6,909 nt of DNA from an uncultured Clostridia bacterium (GTDB taxonomy: Bacteria; Bacillota; Clostridia; Oscillospirales; Oscillospiraceae): NCBI GenBank assembly GCA_945926565.1, contig CAMELY010000071.1:1-6909 (forward strand). Reading direction: 5' to 3'. Of the stretch, positions 1-5,756 are shown in pieces. Every line of letters starts with the position of its first letter. The first letter of the stretch is position 1. The notes below the pieces were generated by a model that saw only the letters and a program-made list of their open reading frames with translations, made no database searches and was not told the origin of the DNA. A program made the translations under genes and the position numbers.

Positions 1-1
1 G

Positions 2-3000
2 ATCTTCTCCCTGATCTCCCAGAGCTGGGTCAAGGTGGAAAACGAGCTGGCGGAGCACTGTACATTGGATACCTGGTCTCAGGGCAAGACGGTGCTCCTC
101 CAGGCGGATCTCTCGCTGGCCGGCGTGGAGCTCGCCACCGTTCCCACCTTCGGCGGTACGTTTGACGGACAGGGGCACACCATCAGCGACCTGGAGATCA
201 CCAGGAGCATGTCTCCCTCCGGCCTGTTCGGCGTTTTGCAGGAGCATGCCGTGGTGAAAGACCTGAAGGTCAACGGCTCTGTGGCCCCCGACGGGGACAG
301 CAGCAATGTGGGCGGCATCGCCGGTGAAAACTACGGCAGGATCGTCGGGTGCACCTTTACCGGCGACGTGACAGGCGAAGAGAACGTGGGCGGTATTGCG
401 GGCATCAACGCCCTCACCGGCCAGGTGCTGGACTGCAGCGTCAGCGGCTCTGTCGTCGGAGAGAAGATGACAGGCGGCGTCGTCGGGTGCAATCTGGGCA
501 CCATGGGCAAGTGCGAGAACAACTCGTATGTGAACACCGTCAGCGCCGACCTTACCGTGAACCCGGGGGACATTGACATCAGCTTCAGCCTCTCCCTGGA
601 TCTGTCCAAGCTGGCCTCCATGGACACCAGCACCGCCGCGTCAGACACCGGCGGCATCGCGGGCTATTCCTCCGGCATCCTGGCAGACTGCGTCAACCGC
701 GCGCCGGTGGGCTATCCCCATGTGGGCTACAATGTGGGCGGCGTCGCCGGGCGCAGCTGCGGCTATCTCCATCACTGCGAAAACAGCGGAGACGTCTTCG
801 GCCGAAAGGACGTGGGCGGCATCGCGGGGCAGCTGGAGCCCTACATCGCCCAGAATCTCACCGAGAGCACCCTGGGTAAGCTGGAAAATCAGCTGGAGGA
901 GCTGGACGCCATGATCACCACGGCGCTGGACGACGCCAACGCGGGCGTTGGAAGCGTCACCTCCCGGCTGAATAAGATAGCAAACTATATGGACAGCGCC
1001 GCAGGCGCAGCCCGCAACATCAAGACCTACGGCAGTGTCAAGAGCACCGTAAGCGGTGACGGAAAAGCCAGCGGCAGCGGCGGCGTCACGGTTACGCCGC
1101 CCAAGGCGGAGGCCGGCGGCAGCAGCGAGAGCTCCGGCGACGCCAATGTGAGCGTCTCTCCGGGGGGCGGCTCCGCCGGAGGCGGCACCTCCTCCAGCGT
1201 GGAAATTCAGGCGGGCCTGTCTGAGGGCAGCGTAAAGGGGGAGAACAGCGGCTCTGCCAGCGGCAATGTCAGCGCCACCACCCAGATCCAGGTGACGACC
1301 TCGCTGAGCGGCCTGTCCTCCGCCATCTCCGGCATGGCCGGACAGATGCGGCTGCTCAACGGGGAGATCGCCGGAACCTCCGGCACCATGACCGATGACA
1401 TCAAGGCGATCCAGACCCAGATCAGCACCATCTCCGACACCGCTATGGAGCTGTACATGGGTGACGGTGAGGAGGATGTGCTGATCGACAGCTCTGAGAT
1501 TGACATTGAGCTGGTGACACTGGGCAAGGCCTCCGACTGCCGGAACGCCGGCAGCGTCAGCGGAGATATCAACGTGGGCGGCATTACCGGGGCCATGGCC
1601 ATGGAATATGAGCTGGATCCGGAGGATGACATCGCCTCCAATCTGGACGGGGTGCAGCGCAAAAAGTACGAGATCAAGGCGATCGTCCACGAATGCGTCA
1701 ACACCGGCAGCATCGTCTCCAAGCGGGACTGCGCAGGCGGCGTCTGCGGCCGGATGGATCTGGGCCTCATCGCCCAGTCGGAGGGCTACGGCAGCGTCAC
1801 CAGCGAGAGCGGAGATTATGTGGGCGGCGTCGCCGGCCTCGCCTCCTCCACCATCCGCCACAGCTTTGCCAAGTGCACCCTTTCCGGCGGAAAATATGTG
1901 GGCGGCATCGTGGGCTCCGGTGTGAAGAAGGATCTGAGCGACGACTCCAGCACGGTGGCCGGCTGCTACAGCATGGTGAGCATCGACTCCGCCCGGGAGT
2001 TTGCGGGGGCGATTTCCGGCTCCGACACCGGCGATTTTGTGGAGAACTATTTTGTCTCGGACACGCTGGCCGGCATCAACTACAGAAGCTATACCGGAAG
2101 AGCGGAGCCCATCTCCTATGCCGATCTCCTGGAGATCTGCGAGGAAGCGGAAGAGGCTGAGGAGGCCGAGGCGGAGGACTCCGATGACAAGGACGGGGAG
2201 GAGGATGCGGAAGAGGAGGCCGCAGAGACGGCGGCAGCGCAGCCGGTCTCCATCCCGGACGCCTTCCGTCAACTGACCCTGACCTTTGTGGCGGACGGCC
2301 AGACCGTCAAGTCGGTTCCCTTCCAGTACGGCGCGTCCTTTGACGAGAGCGTCTACCCTGAGCTCCCGGAAAAGGAGGGATACTACGTCCATTGGGATCG
2401 GACGGAGCTGAAGAACCTCCACTTTGACACGGTGGTCACCGCCGTCTACACCCCCTATGTGACCGCCCTGTCCAACACGGACACCCGCGCAGACGGCCGG
2501 CCGATCTTCTTTATTGAAGGACGGTTTGACGACGAGGTCTCCGCTGTGATCACCCCTCTGCCCAACACGCCGGATGACTTCGACGCGCTGCCCACAGGCT
2601 GGGTTGACTTCCTGGCCAAGAGCTTTACCAGCGCCAGGGTCAGCCGGGAGATTGTGGAGCAGTGGGCGCTTTCCATCCCGGACGACGGCAGTGAAAAGCA
2701 CACCGTGCGCTACCTGGCCCCCGACGAGGACACGAAACATCTGGACATCTATGTGAAGCAGGCCGGCGGCTGGAGCAAGGTGAAGGCGGAGCCCATCGGC
2801 AGCTATCTGACCTTCTCCGTGGAGGGCCAGGCGGTGGAGGTGGCGGCCATCTCCACCATGAGCATGTGGTGGGTCTGGCTGATCGCGGCCATTCTGCTCC
2901 TGCTCCTGCTGTTTCAGGTCATCCGGAAGACGCGCAGACTGATCAAAGCGAGGAAGCCTGCCGCCGGAAAAGCTCCGGACAGCGCAGGGGACACCAACGC

Positions 3001-4333
3001 TCCATCTCAGATCGAACCCAAGGCGGGAAAGCCCTGGGTAAGGCCTCTGCTGATTGTGCTGGCGGTGCTGCTGGTCATCGGCGGTATCGCGGCCGCCCTG
3101 CTCCTGCCCGACATGCTCAGCGGCGTCAAGGCCTATGATCTGCTGAAACAGTACGGGGAACAGCGGGAGCTGACCATGGAGCTGACGGTAGACGCGGAGC
3201 TGGACGGACAGGATATCGGCTTTTCCGCCCTGGTGGACCGGACGGACGTGGAGGGACATCAGGTCACGTCGGTCGCTCAGGAGGAGCGGAGGCTGTATTA
3301 CTGTGACGGCGCGGTCTTCCTGGAAAACGGAAACGCCTATGAGATGAGCGGGGCCTTCCCGGACTACTCGCTGCTGCTGGGCCAGGCCATCGAGCTGTAC
3401 CGCCATGTGGACATCGACGAGGAGGACGGAGGGTATACCATTACCGCCGAGGGGGAGGACGCCAGAGCCATTCTGGAGCTGCTGCTCCCCACCGCCGCCG
3501 AGCTGCTGTCCAATGCGAACACTCTCCAGCTGGAGCTGGTGACCGAGGAAGAGGAGGCCTCTGAGATCCGCTTCTCCGGGAGCGGAGCCCTCGGCGATGA
3601 GGCGAAGACCCCCTTCCGGCTCTCCGCCTCCCTGAAGCTGGACCCGCCGGATCAGGATCGGATCCAGATCCCGGAGATTGTCCGGGAGAAAATCCTCAGC
3701 GGCGAGTACGAGGCGGTCGACACCATCACCGGCGATCTCATCCGTATGGCGAACGCGTGGCTGAAGCTGAACCAGGCGGAGGCCCTGGAGGCGGAGATTT
3801 CGCTGAAGGCCTCCTGCGGGCCGGTTGCGCTGGACGACTCCCTGGACTTTTACCGCTGGAACAGCGACGGCACGCTGATCAGCTCCATCCGGAAATACGG
3901 CTATGCCCTCTATTTCACAGATTCGGCCATCTGCGACAAGGACGGCAATGTGGTGCTGGCCTCGGAGGCCCCCACGGTGGAGGCGGCAAAGCTGCTGGAT
4001 ATCGCCTATCAGGCCTGCCTGAACGGGGACATGGACTGCACGGAATCCGAGGGGAGCTATCTCTACACCCTTTCCCTGGATGAGGAGGGCATGGAAGCGG
4101 TGGCCCATGCCATTGCCCCCGAGACGGAGGGGATGGACATTCTCTTTGACACCGGCAGCATTCAGCTTGTCCTTTCCGACGGCGCCATGCGGAGCATCAC
4201 CATCAGCTGCGGCGGCAGCGTGCAGGTTGTGCTCTCCAGCGCGGAGGTGGCGCTGGAGGCGGAGCTGACCTTTGCGCAGGGAGCGGTGGAGGCCGAAATC
4301 CCGGAGGCAGTCAAGACAGCCTTGGAGAAATAG
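2..4333 (+). CDS. Large membrane-anchored GLUG-repeat surface protein (5' partial)
   Basis: The frame is open to the left edge, so the gene starts upstream; the first GTG inside (35) is only an internal valine. Counting that GTG as residue 1, 1432 residues follow to a TAG. The order is: the opening of a GLUG beta-helix (FGGTFDGQGHTISDL, about 39-53); GLUG-like units with VGGIAG-type cores (91-266 and 498-670); a helical/Gly-Ser insert (267-497); an acidic spacer (703-731); an InlB/Listeria-Bacteroides-like beta repeat (about 747-808, with GYYVHWDRTELKNLHFDT); a beta-rich segment (809-935); TM1 (943-962); a basic loop; TM2 (1002-1025); and a duplicated ectodomain (1042-1430). Predicted topology puts both large parts outside the cell and about 40 residues inside. 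GLUG proteins are known from bacterial cell surfaces, often as presumed adhesins; the role here is unknown. A signal peptide would be expected upstream of the window. The gene is followed closely by two same-strand genes, probably in one operon. Confidence 0.9.
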   Translation: MFSLISQSWVKVENELAEHCTLDTWSQGKTVLLQADLSLAGVELATVPTFGGTFDGQGHTISDLEITRSMSPSGLFGVLQEHAVVKDLKVNGSVAPDGDSSNVGGIAGENYGRIVGCTFTGDVTGEENVGGIAGINALTGQVLDCSVSGSVVGEKMTGGVVGCNLGTMGKCENNSYVNTVSADLTVNPGDIDISFSLSLDLSKLASMDTSTAASDTGGIAGYSSGILADCVNRAPVGYPHVGYNVGGVAGRSCGYLHHCENSGDVFGRKDVGGIAGQLEPYIAQNLTESTLGKLENQLEELDAMITTALDDANAGVGSVTSRLNKIANYMDSAAGAARNIKTYGSVKSTVSGDGKASGSGGVTVTPPKAEAGGSSESSGDANVSVSPGGGSAGGGTSSSVEIQAGLSEGSVKGENSGSASGNVSATTQIQVTTSLSGLSSAISGMAGQMRLLNGEIAGTSGTMTDDIKAIQTQISTISDTAMELYMGDGEEDVLIDSSEIDIELVTLGKASDCRNAGSVSGDINVGGITGAMAMEYELDPEDDIASNLDGVQRKKYEIKAIVHECVNTGSIVSKRDCAGGVCGRMDLGLIAQSEGYGSVTSESGDYVGGVAGLASSTIRHSFAKCTLSGGKYVGGIVGSGVKKDLSDDSSTVAGCYSMVSIDSAREFAGAISGSDTGDFVENYFVSDTLAGINYRSYTGRAEPISYADLLEICEEAEEAEEAEAEDSDDKDGEEDAEEEAAETAAAQPVSIPDAFRQLTLTFVADGQTVKSVPFQYGASFDESVYPELPEKEGYYVHWDRTELKNLHFDTVVTAVYTPYVTALSNTDTRADGRPIFFIEGRFDDEVSAVITPLPNTPDDFDALPTGWVDFLAKSFTSARVSREIVEQWALSIPDDGSEKHTVRYLAPDEDTKHLDIYVKQAGGWSKVKAEPIGSYLTFSVEGQAVEVAAISTMSMWWVWLIAAILLLLLLFQVIRKTRRLIKARKPAAGKAPDSAGDTNAPSQIEPKAGKPWVRPLLIVLAVLLVIGGIAAALLLPDMLSGVKAYDLLKQYGEQRELTMELTVDAELDGQDIGFSALVDRTDVEGHQVTSVAQEERRLYYCDGAVFLENGNAYEMSGAFPDYSLLLGQAIELYRHVDIDEEDGGYTITAEGEDARAILELLLPTAAELLSNANTLQLELVTEEEEASEIRFSGSGALGDEAKTPFRLSASLKLDPPDQDRIQIPEIVREKILSGEYEAVDTITGDLIRMANAWLKLNQAEALEAEISLKASCGPVALDDSLDFYRWNSDGTLISSIRKYGYALYFTDSAICDKDGNVVLASEAPTVEAAKLLDIAYQACLNGDMDCTESEGSYLYTLSLDEEGMEAVAHAIAPETEGMDILFDTGSIQLVLSDGAMRSITISCGGSVQVVLSSAEVALEAELTFAQGAVEAEIPEAVKTALEK
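155..832 (+). repeat. GLUG-type beta-helix repeats, first block
   Basis: Within the large surface protein (residues about 41-266), a short unit recurs every 20 to 60 residues. Its core reads as hydrophobic/polar-V-G-G-I-A-G followed by a turn and a C-x-N/S-x-G-x-V strand. Cores are visible at residues 91-97, 117-123, 145-151, 204-210, 233-239 and 259-265, for example NVGGIAG, DTGGIAG and DVGGIAG. This is the GLUG motif pattern, which forms rungs of a right-handed beta-helix. The block ends at GGIAGQLEPY, where the helical insert begins. Confidence 0.85.
833..1525 (+). other. Helical hairpin / Gly-Ser insert between the two beta-helix blocks
   Basis: Residues 267-497 of the surface protein lack GLUG units. 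Residues about 275-330 look helical with heptad-like hydrophobic spacing (LGKLENQLEELDAMITTALD, then SRLNKIANYMDSAAGAARNI). Residues 331-420 are low-complexity Gly/Ser/Ala/Thr with alternating beta-like patches (VTVTPP, NVSVSP, SVEIQAG). Residues 421-474 are helical again (LSSAISGMAGQMRLLNGEIA, then DDIKAIQTQISTISDTAMEL). The two helices could pair as an antiparallel hairpin projecting from the beta-helix, with the flexible stretch at its tip. From memory, similar helical inserts after a G-x-A-G-Q-x-x-P-Y motif occur in other Clostridia GLUG proteins; the fold assignment is inference. Confidence 0.6.
1526..2044 (+). repeat. GLUG-type beta-helix repeats, second block
   Basis: After the insert the GLUG pattern resumes at residues 498-670 of the surface protein. 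Cores are seen at 513-519 (NVGGITG), 566-572 (CAGGVCG), 595-601 (YVGGVAG) and 621-627 (YVGGIVG), plus a degenerate one near 656-662 (FAGAISG). Intervening strands carry the usual C-x-N-x-G-S and S-F-A-K-C patterns. The block includes a charged loop (about 522-548) breaking the regular spacing. Confidence 0.8.
2141..2227 (+). other. Acidic low-complexity spacer in the surface protein
   Basis: Residues 703-731 are almost entirely Glu, Asp and Ala, encoded by GAG/GAA/GCG/GAC-rich DNA. The stretch separates the end of the second GLUG block (EPISYADLLE) from the InlB-like beta repeat. It is probably a flexible, highly negative linker. Such purine-rich repeats are also prone to length variation by slippage, although no frame disruption is seen here. 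Confidence 0.7.
2861..3109 (+). other. Two transmembrane helices with a basic cytoplasmic loop
   Basis: Residues 943-962 (WWVWLIAAILLLLLLFQVI) form a strong hydrophobic helix followed at once by R-K-T-R-R and K-A-R-K. Residues 1002-1025 (WVRPLLIVLAVLLVIGGIAA and onward) form a second helix. By the positive-inside rule the basic loop of about 40 residues (963-1001) is cytoplasmic. This places the GLUG region and the C-terminal 400 residues both outside. The protein is thus held by a helical hairpin rather than by a sortase signal or S-layer homology repeats, neither of which is visible. Confidence 0.8.
3158..4324 (+). repeat. Tandemly duplicated C-terminal ectodomain (two diverged copies)
   Basis: Residues 1042-1221 and 1248-1430 of the surface protein align by eye with a nearly constant offset of 205-210 residues. 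RELTMELTVDAEL matches ALEAEISLKASC. LYYCDGAVFLENGNAYEM matches LYFTDSAICDKDGNVVLA. GGYTITAEGEDARAILELLLP matches, with small gaps, GSYLYTLSLDEEGMEAVAHA. LQLELVTEEEEASEIRFSGS matches IQLVLSDGAMRSITISCGGS. IQIPEIVREKIL matches AEIPEAVKTAL. Each copy looks beta-rich with one helical segment. The general shape recalls extracytoplasmic lipid- or ligand-binding sheets such as LolA/LppX-like domains, but that is a guess without a profile search. Confidence 0.65.
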
Positions 4334-4402
4334 AGAGGGGTATCAGAAATGGGAAACAAGATCATATGGTCAAGCTCCAGGTGCTGCTCTACCCGGCGGT
4401 GA
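4334..4402 (+). other. Ribosome binding site and orphan 17-codon start of the broken hydrolase gene
   Basis: Directly after the TAG of the surface gene lies AGAGAGGGG (4334-4340 and neighbours), then ATG at 4349 with good spacing. This is where a translationally linked second gene should start. The frame reads MGNKIIWSSSRCCSTRR and stops at TGA 4400-4402. The hydrolase homology from 4366 on lies in another frame. The likely reading is that this was the original start and that a deletion ending near 4355-4370 removed the N-terminal half and shifted the frame. Confidence 0.5.
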
Positions 4403-4821
4403 ACCTGACGGGCAGGCCCACCGGGTTCTATCAGGGGGTGGATCTGGCGAAGTACCGCGCCAGCAAGCGCCACAAAAAGGTGCTGGACTGCGTGCTGAAG
4501 ATGATGACCGGCATGATGAACGACGCCAGCCTGCTGGACAATATCTACCTGCAGGGCCATCTGCCGGCAGAGCACATCTACGCCTCGCCTCTGCTGGACG
4601 ATTTCCATGACCTGCCCGCCACCCTGCTCATCTTCGGCGAGCACGACATGCTGGCCTTTGAGGACTTTGCCTATGCCCGGACTGCCGTCCGGGCGGGGGG
4701 CCCCATCAAGACGGTGGTCTATGAGGGCATCAGCCACGGCTACGCCGATCAGATCGGTGTCATGCCCCAGGCGGAGGATACCATGCAGGAGATTGCGGAT
4801 CGGATGCGGGCGGTGCTTTGA
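4366..4821 (+). pseudogene. Alpha/beta hydrolase (acetyl-esterase/HSL type), C-terminal fragment
   Basis: The 151 residues match the second half of an alpha/beta-hydrolase fold-3 esterase. A strand LQVLLYPAVNL (4-14) normally follows the nucleophile region. Then come a variable cap-like stretch, YASPLLDDFHDLPATLLIFG (72-91), the catalytic Asp in GEHD (D94) and the catalytic His in GISHGY (H124). Intact members have about 300 residues with an HGGG oxyanion motif and a GDSAGG nucleophile; both are absent, and no matching sequence exists upstream because the surface gene ends 32 bases earlier. The ATG at 4366 has no convincing ribosome binding site; the good one serves ATG 4349 in another frame. 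Without the nucleophile serine it cannot act as an esterase. The reading frame is otherwise clean, which suggests a recent deletion or an assembly collapse. It is separated by 42 bases from the next gene on the same strand. Confidence 0.75.
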
Positions 4822-4846
4822 GCCTGCCAAGGGGATGGCTGTGAGA

Positions 4847-4855
4847 AAAGGAGGT
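4847..4855 (+). promoter_or_regulatory. Strong Shine-Dalgarno site for the PAP2 gene
   Basis: AAAGGAGGT is a full match to the anti-Shine-Dalgarno core and ends 8 bases before ATG 4864. It fixes the start of the PAP2 gene and shows that its translation signal is intact even though the protein lacks catalytic motifs. Confidence 0.85.
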
Positions 4856-4863
4856 AAAAGGAT

Positions 4864-5334
4864 ATGACGAGAGAAGCACTGGTATCCAAAAAGGAGGCGG
4901 GAGGCCTGTTCGCCCTGCTGGCGGTACTGTTGGTCATTGGCTCCGTCTTTGATTTTCAGATCTCCCAGGCGCTCTACAACGAGAGCAATCCCATCGCCAA
5001 TTTCTTCGCCGCCTATGGGGAATACCCCGCCATGCTGGGCTTTGCGGCCTCCGGAGCCCTGCTGGTCATCGGGCGTAACCGCCAGCGCAGGGTGGTTGGA
5101 GCGCTGCAGCTGCTGGGCCTGCTGCCCCGGCTGGACAGCCGACTGGCCGGGAAGCGGCGGCTGCTGGCAGGGATTGGCTTTGCCTGGGCCTGCGTGGTGG
5201 CCTTCACCCGGATCGTCATGGGCGCCCACTATCTGACGGACACCGTCGTCGGCCTGGCAGTGGGACTGGGATGCCTGCTCTTCGTGAATTGGCTGGTGTT
5301 TGGAAGAGCTCCTGCCGGCGGGAGAGAAGCGTGA
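4864..5334 (+). CDS. PAP2-family membrane phosphatase, apparently internally deleted
   Basis: A 156-residue membrane protein with hydrophobic segments at about 12-29, 46-70, 100-114 and 127-146. The third PAP2 motif is clear: FTRIVMGAHYLTD has R116, H122 and D126 in the R-x5-H-x3-D spacing, with Thr in place of the usual Ser. PAP2 enzymes dephosphorylate lipid phosphates such as undecaprenyl pyrophosphate or phosphatidic acid using three motifs (K-x6-RP, PSGH and S-R-x5-H-x3-D). The first two are missing. Residues 80-86 run from a TM2-loop sequence (RNRQRRVVGALQ) straight into LLGLLPRLDSRLAGKRRLLA, which in full-length relatives I recall lies just after PSGH. An in-frame loss of the middle of the protein near 5100-5120 is the likely cause. 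The start is fixed by an ideal ribosome binding site. It is the last gene before a terminator. It is probably inactive as a phosphatase; a membrane role without catalysis cannot be excluded. Confidence 0.75.
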   Translation: MTREALVSKKEAGGLFALLAVLLVIGSVFDFQISQALYNESNPIANFFAAYGEYPAMLGFAASGALLVIGRNRQRRVVGALQLLGLLPRLDSRLAGKRRLLAGIGFAWACVVAFTRIVMGAHYLTDTVVGLAVGLGCLLFVNWLVFGRAPAGGREA

Positions 5335-5413
5335 ACGGATTTAAAGTCTGCGGAGGGCTTTCTGAACTTTTGACCCTGATTTAAAACCGCGAGACATACT
5401 TTTTGACAGTCTG

Positions 5414-5446
5414 ACCACCCGGAACGTTGTGTTCCGGGTGGTTTTT
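5414..5446 (+). terminator. Rho-independent terminator
   Basis: A perfect 12-bp stem, ACCACCCGGAAC (5414-5425) paired with GTTCCGGGTGGT (5431-5442), encloses the 5-base loop GTTGT and runs into five T residues (5442-5446). It lies 79 bases after the PAP2 stop and ends the left operon. The other strand has no T-run after the hairpin, so it is one-directional. Confidence 0.92.
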
Positions 5447-5461
5447 GCCATTTTCAGATTT

Positions 5462-5477
5462 CGGTTTTGCGGTTTTG
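5462..5477. repeat. Perfect 8-bp tandem repeat
   Basis: CGGTTTTG occurs twice in direct succession (5462-5469 and 5470-5477) just downstream of the terminator. It may be slippage-derived or part of a regulator site upstream of the permease operon; nothing else supports a function. Confidence 0.5.
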
Positions 5478-5521
5478 AATTGTGCCTGCAAAAACTTATG
5501 GCCAGAACTTCAAAAAAATAG

Positions 5522-5550
5522 TTTACATTCTGCAAAATGACAGTTCAAAT
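5522..5550 (+). promoter_or_regulatory. Candidate sigma-A-type promoter (distal)
   Basis: TTTACA (5522-5527, five of six matches to TTGACA), a 17-base spacer, then TCAAAT (5545-5550, four of six matches to TATAAT). If used, it would give a leader of about 200 bases before the permease start at 5757. AT-rich DNA produces such matches by chance. Confidence 0.3.
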
Positions 5551-5685
5551 GAAAAAAGAGTTGAAAATCAGAATTGCAGGGACAGCAATCGGGAGTGGGC
5601 TGCCCGGGATTGCAAATTTCAATTCAAAAAACAGAGAAAGACGGGGGGAGAAAAATAGTTTTAGAAAACACAAGTGGTTTGTTGA

Positions 5686-5714
5686 TTGCGGAGAAGGGGA
5701 GAACCTTTTACAAT
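5686..5714 (+). promoter_or_regulatory. Candidate sigma-A-type promoter (proximal) for the permease operon
   Basis: TTGCGG (5686-5691) and TACAAT (5709-5714, five of six matches to TATAAT) are separated by exactly 17 bases. Transcription would start around 5721, leaving a leader of about 36 bases with the ribosome binding site of the first permease. The -35 half is weak, which would fit an activator-dependent sugar-transport promoter. Confidence 0.35.
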
Positions 5715-5756
5715 ACAGATAACAAATCACTGAGACTTCTGAAAGAGAGGCATGAG

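Larger units (their letters stand above)
5335..5756. other. AT-rich intergenic region between two operons
   Basis: This 422-base gap is visibly richer in A and T than the genes on either side. It contains a terminator (5414-5446), an 8-bp tandem repeat (5462-5477), short ATTG...CAAT inverted repeats and candidate promoters for the permease operon. A frame of 61 codons from ATG 5537 has no ribosome binding site and a composition unlike the neighbouring genes, so I do not call it. No tRNA, riboswitch or other structured RNA was recognised. Confidence 0.7.

Noticed and set aside
155..2044. Repeated GGCGG/GGCGT-type DNA words as a possible CRISPR or DNA-level repeat array
   Set aside because: The recurrence comes from the VGGIAG protein motif of GLUG repeats. 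Spacing is irregular and the DNA copies differ at third codon positions.
641..4108. A 1155-codon open frame on the minus strand inside the large surface gene
   Set aside because: Its codons are exact reverse complements of the sense codons. Antisense stops would need TTA, CTA or TCA in the sense strand, codons this GC-rich gene rarely uses. The frame ends precisely at a rare TCA (641-643). Its translation is low-complexity with no recognisable domain, and the sense strand has clear GLUG and transmembrane features.
4835..4867. A 10-codon frame ending in an ATGA overlap with the PAP2 start
   Set aside because: It is too short to support, and its sequence is simply the Shine-Dalgarno region of the PAP2 gene read as codons.
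5403..5431. TTGACA at 5403-5408 as a -35 promoter element
   Set aside because: At 16 to 18 bases downstream there is only the GC-rich terminator hairpin, with nothing resembling TATAAT.
5537..5722. A 61-codon plus-strand frame in the intergenic region (and its minus-strand mirror at 5545-5730)
   Set aside because: There is no ribosome binding site before ATG 5537, no recognisable domain, and the stretch overlaps the likely promoter and leader of the permease operon.
5574..5756. N-terminal extension of the LplB-type permease from a TTG at 5574
   Set aside because: The added 61 residues do not resemble permease sequence, the TTG has no proper ribosome binding site, and ATG 5757 has one and gives a normal-length protein.
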